Origin: Desulfobacteraceae bacterium
Lineage (GTDB): Bacteria > Desulfobacterota > Desulfobacteria > Desulfobacterales > Desulfosalsimonadaceae
Length of the DNA stretch: 14,646 nucleotides
Reading direction: 5' to 3'
NCBI GenBank assembly: GCA_021162325.1
Contig: JAGGYV010000360.1
Span: 1 to 14,646, forward strand
Part shown: positions 5,625-13,046 of the stretch, piece after piece
Layout of the letters: each line of letters begins with the position of its first letter
Position numbering within the stretch: position 1 is the first letter of the stretch
Translations under genes and position numbers: made by a program
The notes under the pieces: model-generated
Seen by the model: only the letters and a program-made list of their open reading frames with translations
Told to the model about the DNA's origin: nothing
The model's database searches: none

Positions 5625-7364
5625 ATGTTTCTTCCGACAACAAAAAAAGAAATTAAACTTCTGGGCTGGGAAGCGCTGGATGTGATCCTGGTCACCGGCG
5701 ACAGCTATATCGACTCCCCGTTTATCGGGGTGGCGGTTATCGGCAAGGTGCTTCTGAATGCGGGGTACCGTGTGGGCATCATTGCCCAGCCGGACACGGA
5801 ATCAGATCAGGATATCCGGCGGCTGGGCGAACCGGAATTGTTCTGGGGGGTGACCGGCGGATGCGTGGATTCCATGGTAGCCAATCTCACCGCCACCGGT
5901 AAAAAACGGCAAAAGGATGATTATACGCCGGGCGGGATCAACAACCAGCGGCCGGACCGGGCAACCATTGTGTATGCCAACCTGATCCGGAAATATTTTA
6001 AGGACTCCGTTCCGATTGTGCTGGGGGGGATTGAAGCCAGTTTGCGGCGGGTGGCCCATTATGATTTCTGGTCAAACAAAATCAGGCGGTCGGTTTTATT
6101 TGACGCCAAGGCCGACTATCTTGCCTATGGCATGGCGGAGTATTCGGTTGTTGAGCTGGCCCGCTGTCTTAAACAGGGGGGCGATTCTCACGCGATCCGC
6201 GGGTTGTGTTATATCTCCGGAAACATTCCTGACGGGTGCCTGGAGCTGCCGACATATGAAGACTGCGCAAAAGACAAAGACACGTTTACCAAAATGTTTC
6301 ACGACTTTTATCACAACAATGATCCCATAACCGCCTCTCCTCTTGCCCAGAAACAGGATACACGCTATCTAATCCAGAATCCGCCGGCTTATTGTTTGTC
6401 GGAAAAAGAACTCGATGCCGTGCATAACCTGGAGTATGAGCGGGAACTTCATCCGTTTTATCAAAAACACGGATCTGTAAGGGCACTGGAAACCATCCGA
6501 TTTTCCATCACAACTCACCGGGGGTGTTATGGGGAATGTAATTACTGTGCCATTGCCGTGCACCAGGGACGCCAGGTGACATGGCGAAGCAAACCGTCGA
6601 TTTTAGCAGAGGCCCGGCAGATGAGTTCCCATCCGGCGTTTAAGGGAATCCTTGCCGATGTGGGCGGGCCCACTGCCAATATGTACGGCATTGAGTGTAC
6701 CCGGAAAAACACCAAAGGAGGCTGTCCGGAAAAAAGGTGCCTTTATCCGGAACCCTGCTCAAAGCTGAACATCAATCACGCCCGGCAGATTTCTCTTTTA
6801 AAAGATCTCAGACGAATCAACGGTATTCGTAAGGTCGTGATTGCCTCGGGAATAAGGCATGATATGGTTCTGGCAGACAAGGAAAACGGGATTCGGTATC
6901 TGAAACAGGTCATCCGGCATCATGTGTCCGGCCAGATGAAAATAGCACCGGAACATTGTCAACCGCACGTGTTGCAAAAAATGGGAAAGCCGGGTTCGGA
7001 AACGGTTTTAAAGTTTAAGGAAACGTTTGATCAACTGACGAAAAAAGAAGGTTTAAACCAGTTTTTGACCTATTATTTAATCGCTGCGCACCCCGGCTGT
7101 ACAGAAAAAGATATGGCAGCGCTCAAATCGTTTGCTTCCAAAAAACTCGGACTTTTACCGGAACAGGTGCAGGTGTTTACCCCAACCCCCTCCACCTATT
7201 CAACGCTCATGTACTGGACCGGAAAAGACCCGTTTACCGGTGAGCCCTGTTTTGTGGAGAAAACCATTCACGGAAAGGAGCGGCAGAAAAATATCATCAG
7301 TCGTCGGGGGATTAAAAAAAAGAACCCCGCAAGCTTTCGAATTCAAAACAAAAAAAACAAATAA
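5625..7364 (+). CDS. YgiQ-family radical SAM protein
   Basis: Matches the UPF0313/YgiQ family along its length. Landmarks from the 5625 start are the N-terminal LGWEALDVILVTGDSYIDSP block, RVGIIAQPD, GGIEASLRRVAHYDFWS, the radical SAM motif CYGECNYC (C301, C305, C308), DVGGPTANMYG, a second Cys group near GGCPEKRCLYPEPC, and KIAPEHC. It therefore binds a SAM-cleaving [4Fe-4S] cluster. No substrate is firmly known to me for this family. The frame is open from an ATG at 5502, but those 41 extra residues resemble nothing in the family, and family proteins begin close to FLPTT, so I prefer the ATG at 5625. Neither start has a strong ribosome site. The C-terminal tail is shorter than in E. coli YgiQ and ends in Lys-rich sequence. 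Confidence 0.92.
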   Translation: MFLPTTKKEIKLLGWEALDVILVTGDSYIDSPFIGVAVIGKVLLNAGYRVGIIAQPDTESDQDIRRLGEPELFWGVTGGCVDSMVANLTATGKKRQKDDYTPGGINNQRPDRATIVYANLIRKYFKDSVPIVLGGIEASLRRVAHYDFWSNKIRRSVLFDAKADYLAYGMAEYSVVELARCLKQGGDSHAIRGLCYISGNIPDGCLELPTYEDCAKDKDTFTKMFHDFYHNNDPITASPLAQKQDTRYLIQNPPAYCLSEKELDAVHNLEYERELHPFYQKHGSVRALETIRFSITTHRGCYGECNYCAIAVHQGRQVTWRSKPSILAEARQMSSHPAFKGILADVGGPTANMYGIECTRKNTKGGCPEKRCLYPEPCSKLNINHARQISLLKDLRRINGIRKVVIASGIRHDMVLADKENGIRYLKQVIRHHVSGQMKIAPEHCQPHVLQKMGKPGSETVLKFKETFDQLTKKEGLNQFLTYYLIAAHPGCTEKDMAALKSFASKKLGLLPEQVQVFTPTPSTYSTLMYWTGKDPFTGEPCFVEKTIHGKERQKNIISRRGIKKKNPASFRIQNKKNK

Positions 7365-7370
7365 AGTTGG

Positions 7371-7545
7371 ATTTCGATGGCAAAGTATAAAAGTTCACCA
7401 ATATATACAATTGGCAAGGCGCGCAAATCCTGAGTAATGATTCGTACTTATTGTACTATGAAGAAGCGAAGGATGCAGTGCAACACAGAATTTGGACTTT
7501 TTACGAAGCCATCAAGATTGGCCTTGATAAAAGGAAAGAGTAGTT
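7371..7545 (+). repeat. Probable degenerate dispersed intergenic repeat
   Basis: This non-coding stretch carries segments I associate with a repeat found upstream of genes in Desulfobacteraceae: AAGGCGCGCAAATCC, a GTAC...GTAC pair near 7445-7457, and GGACTTTTTACGAAGCCATC (~7494-7513). It contains no coherent reading frame. The identification is from memory and needs a search. Confidence 0.35.
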
Positions 7546-7639
7546 CTAATCATGAATTTGAAAATAATTTTTCAAAACGGGTTCTTTAAAAACGGTCCGC
7601 CTGTTTTTTATGGACAAAAATTTGTAAGAGGATTTTGCA

Positions 7640-9436
7640 ATGACTAAAGCTGATGCGTGGTATGAGTATCCTTCCAATTTGGTAGATATGTTTGAAGACA
7701 GTGTGAAAAAATTTTCTGATAGGCCTCTGGTGGGCATGAAAAATGCCGCCGGCGAATATGATTACAAAACATACGGACATATTGCCCAACGGGTGGATAA
7801 CCTCCGGGGCGGTCTTGCACAACTGGGTATTGAGAAAGGAGACGGGGTTGGGCTCATTATCAACAATTCCGAAGAATGGGGGGTGATTGCTTTTGCCGCC
7901 TACGGAAGAGGTGCGCGCCTTGTTCCCATGTATGAAAAGGAACTGGAACACATCTGGCGGTATATTATTGAAGACAGTGAACTCAAGGTCCTGTTTGTCG
8001 TCAATGAAGACGTCTATGAACAGATCAAAGGCTGGATGGATGAAATAGAGACTCTCGAAAAAGTCTTTATTATCCATGGTTCCGGTGAAAACAGTATGGC
8101 TGCGATTGAAGAAATGGGACAAAAAAATCCTGTGGCATCCATAAAACCCCATTATAGTGATATTGCATCCTTGATTTATACGTCCGGTACTACCGGGGAG
8201 CCCAAAGGTGTTCTTCTCAGCCATGGTAATTTTACCACCAATGTCCAGGCGGCTGCCAGTGCATTTCCCCATATTGATGAGAACGTGGTCACCCTGTCAA
8301 TTCTGCCGTGGGCTCATAGTTTCGGCCAGGCCGGGGAGCTGTTTCTGGGGATTTATGTAGGCGGCGCCACCGGTATTCTGGGATCGGTGGAAACGGTCGT
8401 GGATGATATGGGCAAGGTCCGGCCTACAATTTTGATTGCTGTTCCCCGGATATTTAACAAAGTTTACAGCGGTATTCATAATACGATGATTGAAAAGGGC
8501 GGGCTGGTGCAATTTTTATTTAATACGGCTAAAAAAGAGGCGGAAAAAAAGAGAACAACCGGAAAAGCGTCACTAAAATTAAAAATTTTGGACAAACTGG
8601 TGTTCGGCAAAATCCGGGACCGGTTCGGGGGCCGTTTAAAGGAAGCAATTACAGGCAGTGCGGCAATGAACCCGGAAATTGCGCAGTTTTTTATTGATAT
8701 TGGTATTCCCACCTACGACTGTTATGGGCTTACCGAAACCACACCGGCCATGACTATTAACTGTCCGGCCGGGCACCGGCTTGGCACTGTGGGGCGGGCC
8801 ATTGATAAAGTTACCGTGGTAATAGACAAATCAATGGTCGGCGAAGACAGTGAAGATGGTGAAATTATTTGTTTTGGGCCCAATGTTATGCAGGGATATC
8901 ACAATAAGCCGGAAAAGACCGCCGAAGTCATGGTGTCTGATCCCAAATTAGGCGTCGGGTTCCGCACCGGAGATCGCGGGCGGCTGGATGAAGGCGGTTA
9001 TCTTATCATTACCGGCCGGTTCAAGGAGGAATATAAGCTGGAAAACGGTAAATATGTCCACCCCGCATCTTTGGAAGAAGACATCAAGTTAAATGTCTAT
9101 GTGATCAATGCCATGCTTTATGGGGATGGAAAACCTTATAATGTAGCCATGTTGGTGCCTGATTTTGAGGCATTAAAACCGATTTGTGATGAAATGGGCC
9201 TGGGCGACAAAACCCCTCAAGACCTGATCAAAGAAGAAAAGGTACAGGCTTTTATTAAGACAGAGGTCACTAATCACCTGAAAAAATCATACGGCGGATA
9301 TGAGATCCCCAAAAAGTTCATATTTTTGCCGGAAGATTTTTCACTTGAAAACGGTATGTTGACCCAGACAATGAAATTAAAACGCCGCAATGTGTATGAA
9401 AAATATCTGGACCAACTAGAGGCACTCTATGATTAG
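7640..9436 (+). CDS. AMP-forming long-chain acyl-CoA ligase (fatty acid-CoA synthetase)
   Basis: A 598-residue member of the adenylate-forming (ANL) superfamily of typical long-chain acyl-CoA synthetase length. It has the ATP-binding P-loop YTSGTTGEPKG (from residue 180), the YGLTET motif (362-367), the TGDRG hinge-region motif (443-447) and a C-terminal basic LKRRNVYEKY segment typical of the FadD15-like branch. It activates a fatty acid with ATP to an acyl-AMP and then to acyl-CoA at the cytoplasmic face, feeding beta-oxidation or lipid synthesis. The start is supported by AGAGGA upstream. No beta-oxidation genes adjoin, so the chain-length specificity is open. Confidence 0.92.
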   Translation: MTKADAWYEYPSNLVDMFEDSVKKFSDRPLVGMKNAAGEYDYKTYGHIAQRVDNLRGGLAQLGIEKGDGVGLIINNSEEWGVIAFAAYGRGARLVPMYEKELEHIWRYIIEDSELKVLFVVNEDVYEQIKGWMDEIETLEKVFIIHGSGENSMAAIEEMGQKNPVASIKPHYSDIASLIYTSGTTGEPKGVLLSHGNFTTNVQAAASAFPHIDENVVTLSILPWAHSFGQAGELFLGIYVGGATGILGSVETVVDDMGKVRPTILIAVPRIFNKVYSGIHNTMIEKGGLVQFLFNTAKKEAEKKRTTGKASLKLKILDKLVFGKIRDRFGGRLKEAITGSAAMNPEIAQFFIDIGIPTYDCYGLTETTPAMTINCPAGHRLGTVGRAIDKVTVVIDKSMVGEDSEDGEIICFGPNVMQGYHNKPEKTAEVMVSDPKLGVGFRTGDRGRLDEGGYLIITGRFKEEYKLENGKYVHPASLEEDIKLNVYVINAMLYGDGKPYNVAMLVPDFEALKPICDEMGLGDKTPQDLIKEEKVQAFIKTEVTNHLKKSYGGYEIPKKFIFLPEDFSLENGMLTQTMKLKRRNVYEKYLDQLEALYD

Positions 9437-9582
9437 AATCTGATTATAATATTTCTGATTTTGTATTTGGGATACTGTAGCGGATGTCTTTAGGCCTCCC
9501 TTTTTGGATCAAAATTACCTGGCAAAACAATCCCTTGACAACTTGATCTGGTCTGGTCAGGCTATATATAAAGGAGGGCGTT

Positions 9583-9822
9583 ATGCATATCACAAATATA
9601 TCAGAAGCCAAGGCCACGTTATCAGCATTGATTAAAAAAGTTATGGACGGCAAGGAAATTATCATCGGCAAAGCCGGGCAGCCGGTTGCCAAATTAGTGA
9701 GGTATGAACGCAGCGATGAAGATCGTCGCCCCGGCGCGCTACATGGAAAAATTATAATCGCAGATGACTTTGACGAACTGCCCGAAGATATTGCCAATGC
9801 ATTCGGAATGGTGGATGAATGA
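9583..9822 (+). CDS. Type II antitoxin, Phd/YefM-like
   Basis: A 79-residue protein with the Phd/YefM pattern: an N-terminal ISEAKATLSALIKKVMDGKE followed by a hydrophobic KAGQPVAKLVRY strand. The C-terminal acidic tail would bind and neutralise the toxin. Such antitoxins bind DNA at their own promoter, alone and with the toxin. A perfect AAGGAGG lies 5 bases before the ATG. The stop overlaps the toxin start by 4 bases (ATGA), giving coupled translation. Confidence 0.9.
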   Translation: MHITNISEAKATLSALIKKVMDGKEIIIGKAGQPVAKLVRYERSDEDRRPGALHGKIIIADDFDELPEDIANAFGMVDE

Positions 9823-10196
9823 ATCTTTTACTGGATACTCATGTCCTGTTATGGTGGCTGGGTGATCATTCCGGCCTTTCGGGAAAAGCAAGAAGTGTCA
9901 TTGCCGATGGTTCCAATATCGTGTTTATCAGTACAGTGGTGATATGGGAAATCAACATTAAATTATCATTGGGAAAATTGGCCATCCAGGATGACTTCTG
10001 GGAAATACTGGATCGGCAGAATTTCGAACATCTTGATATAACGTCGGCCCATGCCCGTGAAACCAACCATCTGGAAGCGTGGCACAGGGATCCTTTTGAC
10101 AGGATGCTGGTGGCCCAGGCAAAAGTGGAATCTCTGACGCTGGTCACCCGGGATGTGATATTGAAAAAATATCACATCCCATTGGTCATGGCATAA
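9819..10196 (+). CDS. Type II toxin, PIN-domain ribonuclease (VapC-like)
   Basis: A 125-residue PIN-domain protein. It has the opening LLLDTHVLLWWL with D6, the E44 of WEIN, the HRDPFDRMLVAQA segment with D91/D94, and D112 in VTRD. These acidic residues form the Mg2+-dependent nuclease site of VapC toxins, which cleave specific RNAs (often tRNA or rRNA) to halt translation. It matches the PIN subgroup usually paired with Phd/YefM antitoxins. All catalytic residues are present, so the toxin looks intact. Confidence 0.92.
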   Translation: MNLLLDTHVLLWWLGDHSGLSGKARSVIADGSNIVFISTVVIWEINIKLSLGKLAIQDDFWEILDRQNFEHLDITSAHARETNHLEAWHRDPFDRMLVAQAKVESLTLVTRDVILKKYHIPLVMA

Positions 10197-10445
10197 CGGA
10201 AAGAGATTTTGGCAATGGGGCAATTATGTTGCCGGTTTTATTATGTTTCGAGTTTAGAGACATCCCCGCGACCCCGCCGGAATACCCCGCCCAACAAATA
10301 GTTCCCTTATCCCGCATATCCTGCCCCGCATATTATCCCGTTCAGAATAGACCCCGCATGGACATTTAAAAATGTGCTGATTTTTGATATTATACCGTAA
10401 CCCATCTTTTTGAGTAAAAAAAATAAACGTTATAATTACAGATTG
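10197..10445. other. Intergenic region with CCCCGC cluster; possible minus-strand G-quadruplex
   Basis: Exact CCCCGC occurs at 10264, 10272, 10285, 10324 and 10352, with CCCG variants near 10311 and 10337, within about 95 bases of otherwise AT-leaning DNA. Read on the minus strand, 10292-10264 gives four G-runs (GGG, GGGG, GGGG, GGGG) with loops of 1, 9 and 4 bases, a pattern able to form a quadruplex. No gene is seen. The part after ~10370 is AT-rich and may hold the downstream end of the adjacent insertion sequence. Confidence 0.45.
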
Positions 10446-11471
10446 TTAATTTTTCAAAATCTTCGTTATGGCACTACTTTTGTTTGTTTTCTGGATAGTC
10501 GTTTTGATCGTTCTGCCAGGCAGCGAGTATAACCCCAAAGCAGAATATATTTTCTGTTGTCGGGATTCAGGCCGTGTACTTTTTCTTATATGCACAACAT
10601 TATCATTTCGGCACTGCATGGAAATTGTTACTCGATTTTGACCGGTGAGTTGTTTTTTCAAGTCAGACCAGTTGCTGTTTATCTCTGCCTTTTTCAATCG
10701 GTAACGGATACTGTGAACTAAATGGTAAGCCAAAACACTGATAAAAAGATGACCGGTTACCCGTTTTGTGATTTGATGAAAAACCGGGCGCATCCCAAGC
10801 TCAGATTTCAATGAACGAAAGACAGCCTCCAAATCCGTCAGCATTGTATATGTATGCCATAGGGCAGCTTCATCAAGTTCCGTATGGGTTGTTCTGAGAC
10901 AATATACTCCGGGCAGACTATCTTTTGTATTCGCAGGAGTTTGGCGTGTCCAAAGGATCTTAACCGCATTGCCACTTTGTTCATTTTTAGATACTTCTAT
11001 TTTATAATGCTTGGCAGCCTTTGAATATCGCTGTTTCAGACGGCCTATTTTTTCCAGAACTTTATCATATTTTTTCAAACATCCTTTTTTGTGCAGACCG
11101 GCTTCCAGCTGGCTGATAGCCTCTTCAAAGCGCATGGTAAAACCATCATTAATGGCCTGTTCTTTTTTTTCCCGCTTTGTAGAGTGACAATACAACAAAA
11201 CCTCATCATTTTCTGAATCAATCACTTTTTGAACTTTTACCGTGCAGTCATTATCTTGTTTTACCACCACTGCGTCATCTTCATTAAATTCACGGTGATG
11301 CTTTCGGCTAACGACAATATATGGATACCTGTTTTTCCTGAGCCATTTAATATTATCTTCTGTGGCAATCCCGGCATCCATGACGATAGTCGCTTTTGAA
11401 GGTTCAAACAGTTCCGGAGATAAATTCTTTCTTTCCAACCCCTTAATCATTTTTTCCATTATATAATCCAA
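10446..11471 (-). pseudogene. 5'-truncated IS1634-like (IS4-superfamily) DDE transposase
   Basis: The 341 residues correspond to the C-terminal part of an IS1634-type transposase, which is normally over 500 residues. The Asp of IVMDAGIATEDN (residue 32) and the Glu of the LTDLEAVFRSLKSELG block (residue 215) represent the second Asp and the Glu of the DDE triad. The first Asp and the N-terminal DNA-binding part are missing. The open frame begins at TTG with a stop codon 5 codons upstream. Homology stops where a plus-strand recombinase-like frame begins (11472), so the element was cut by a later insertion or deletion. It should be inactive. Confidence 0.8.
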
Positions 11472-11744
11472 CGGGCAATTTCATGGGATGCTGTTTTTAC
11501 GTTTGAGGCCTTAAAAGCCTTTCAAAAAGAATCCGGGCTTGTCCTTGCTTCTCATGTGGTCAGAGGACTTTCCCGGTATCTGTTTGAGCAAAATAAAATC
11601 AAGCGCCCAATCGAAAAACCGGACCGGATATTACCGAAAATTTTTGAAGAATACCTTGATAGTATAGGAATTTCCATATTTAAACCACACTCCCGGATAG
11701 TTATTGAACTTATGGTATTGAATGTGTCAAAGAAAACGATATGA
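11472..11744 (+). pseudogene. Fragment resembling a tyrosine recombinase N-terminal domain
   Basis: An open frame enters from the junction with the truncated IS1634-like transposase and runs to a TGA overlapping the IS91 transposase start by 4 bases. Residues such as SHVVRGLSRYLFEQNKIKRP and LPKIFEEYLD resemble the N-terminal arm-binding region of integrases that precede IS91-type transposases in some Desulfobacterota (from memory). No catalytic Arg-His-Arg-Tyr block is present, so most of the gene is lost. The coupled overlap suggests the two genes once formed one mobile element. Start and 5' part are absent. Confidence 0.4.
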
Positions 11745-12172
11745 AGAAACCATTGCACCAAAAAATTGATAAAGAAATTTTCCGGAATATTTTTATCAAT
11801 CATTGGGATTCATTTAAGGAACGTCATCCCGGATTTGATACCTTGCAATATGATGAACCGGTTCAGAAAATGCTTGGGTGTGGCAAGGAAAGCAATGGAT
11901 ATAGTGAATACCGATGTGTTCATTGCGGTCGTGACGTACGCCGCATAGGGTTTAGCTGTAAAAGTTGTTTTTGCTTATCCTGCTCCAAGAAGTAAGTCGA
12001 TGATTTTGTTAGCCAGGTAAGCCAAGTGCTTCATCCAGGCCTGATGTATCGCCACATCGTATTGACGATGCCTGAACAATTGAGGCCGGTTTTTTTTAAG
12101 GCACGACATGATGGGAATCTGTTATCGGCCTTTATCGGGATTACATCAGGATTTAAATACTATCATTATTAA
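11741..12172 (+). pseudogene. IS91-family transposase remnant with an in-frame stop
   Basis: The N-terminal zinc-binding part of an IS91-type transposase: residues ~52-80 hold CGKESNGYSEYRCVHCG and CKSCFCLSCSKK, with the family's Cys pairs. A TAA at 11993-11995 interrupts the frame. The same frame continues with VDDFVSQVSQVLHPG, YRHIVLTMPEQLRPVFF and HDGNLLSAF, the expected next blocks, so the stop is a point nonsense change, most simply a Tyr codon turned into TAA. Similarity ends near 12140, before the catalytic HUH and Tyr motifs. The element is dead. Intact relatives move by rolling-circle transposition. Confidence 0.85.
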
Positions 12173-12302
12173 TCGTGACCCTGGGCATGGTTCTAAAGAA
12201 TTAGAAAGTTTTCCCTCAGGTCATGTCTTATGGACAACGCTTTGTGCTAGTCTGATTTGTTTTCAATATGGATTAATAACTAAAAAAGCGGAGCTTTTTT
12301 AA
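12145..12302 (+). pseudogene. Fragment resembling a PAP2-family phosphatase
   Basis: A short frame directly after the IS91 remnant encodes LNTIIINRDPGHGSKELESF followed by PSGHVLWTTLCASLICF. The SFPSGH block with a preceding NRxP-like segment is the signature of PAP2 (type 2 phosphatidic acid phosphatase) proteins, and the following hydrophobic stretch fits a membrane helix. Only about 50 residues remain, the third motif (SRxxxxxHxxxD) is absent, and no start is credible. I read it as a host-gene scrap stranded by the insertion sequence. Confidence 0.4.
12282..12300 (+). terminator. Possible weak hairpin terminator
   Basis: AAAAAAGC at 12282-12289 pairs perfectly with GCTTTTTT at 12293-12300 across a 3-base loop. 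The stem has only two G-C pairs, so it is weak as a terminator, although the T-run fits. Confidence 0.3.
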
Positions 12303-12381
12303 CAGGTTGTTTCAACCGTTCTGCGTGAGCTATCGTGATAAAGCACATAAAATTATCTTGACTTTTATCATTATATAATGC

Positions 12382-12415
12382 ATATTAAAAGCATCATATA
12401 AAATGCTTTTAATAT
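12382..12415. promoter_or_regulatory. 13-bp inverted repeat upstream of the second toxin-antitoxin pair (candidate operator)
   Basis: ATATTAAAAGCAT (12382-12394) and its exact reverse complement (12403-12415) flank an 8-base AT-rich spacer. The site ends 17 bases before the antitoxin ATG, with TTGACT (12358-12363) and TATAAT (12374-12379) just upstream, though those two are spaced too closely to form one promoter. Phd/YefM antitoxins repress their own operons through palindromes near the promoter, so this is a likely operator; an mRNA hairpin is the alternative. Confidence 0.5.
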
Positions 12416-12432
12416 ATTCATGAGGTGATAAA

Positions 12433-12717
12433 ATGACAATAAGCATAACTGAGGATATACGTTCAATTACAGATTTAAAAAGAAATACCAACTCAGTCCT
12501 TGAACAAATTCATAAAACCAAACGCCCAGTCGTTCTCACAGTGAATGGCAAAGCTGAAGCTGTGCTTCTAGCAGCAAAGGAATATGAAAAGATTGCAAAT
12601 GCCTTTAATTTGCTTAAACTTCTTATCCCAGCTGAGGAAGACATAAGCAATAACCGCTATAAAGAAGTGAGAGCTTTCTTCAAGGAATTTAAACGTGGCA
12701 AAAAAATATCAGATTAA
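12433..12717 (+). CDS. Type II antitoxin, Phd/YefM family
   Basis: A 94-residue protein with the family layout: SITDLKRNTNSVLEQIHKT, then KRPVVLTVNGKAEAVLLAAK, then EYEKIANAFNLL, followed by a charged toxin-binding tail. GAGGTG lies 5 bases before the ATG. Its last 23 bases overlap the toxin gene. Expected to neutralise the toxin and repress the operon, perhaps through the inverted repeat just upstream. It is only distantly like the antitoxin at 9583. Confidence 0.9.
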   Translation: MTISITEDIRSITDLKRNTNSVLEQIHKTKRPVVLTVNGKAEAVLLAAKEYEKIANAFNLLKLLIPAEEDISNNRYKEVRAFFKEFKRGKKISD

Positions 12718-12994
12718 TTTAACTCAGCAAGCACAAAATGATTTAGAACAAATTTTTTATTATATCGCGGATGACAGTATAAACAACGCTACAAATTTTG
12801 TTCTTCAACTGGAGAAAAAAGTTTATTCACTTGAAGATTTTCCCGATCGTAATCCATTTATACCTGAGAATGAATTCTTTGGTACTGATTACCGGCATCT
12901 AATATATAAAAGATATCGGATAGTTTACCGAATTGTCGAAAAAACAGTTTTTATTTTAAGAATATTCCATGGTGCAAAGCTTCTAAATCTATAA
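12695..12994 (+). CDS. Type II toxin, RelE/ParE family
   Basis: A 99-residue protein matching the RelE/ParE fold: an N-terminal INLTQQAQNDLEQIFYYIAD helix region and the C-terminal DYRHLIYKRYRIVYRIVEK strand block with ILRIFHGAK. Members either cleave mRNA on the ribosome (RelE) or poison DNA gyrase (ParE). The spacing and the YRxL...YRIVY pattern lean towards ParE, but this is not certain. It starts at GTG, with AAGGAA 7 bases upstream, inside the antitoxin gene. It appears complete. Confidence 0.9.
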   Translation: MAKKYQINLTQQAQNDLEQIFYYIADDSINNATNFVLQLEKKVYSLEDFPDRNPFIPENEFFGTDYRHLIYKRYRIVYRIVEKTVFILRIFHGAKLLNL

Positions 12995-13046
12995 AGCTCT
13001 TCGAGCCAGCATTTTATTCTGTAAAGGACACCGCATTCATATTTGT

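Noticed and set aside
7586..8272. 228-codon minus-strand open frame opposite the acyl-CoA ligase N-terminus
   Set aside because: It overlaps strongly conserved coding sequence on the other strand, including the region of the P-loop motif, and its protein has no recognisable domain.
9535..9570. TTGACA with TATATATA as a promoter for the first antitoxin
   Set aside because: The spacing is 22 bases or more, and the alternative TTGATC pairing would start transcription inside the AAGGAGG ribosome site.
12108..12144. ATG at 12108 as the start of a real small gene
   Set aside because: The first codons are an out-of-frame reading of the IS91 remnant. Only the later part resembles a known family, and it is truncated.
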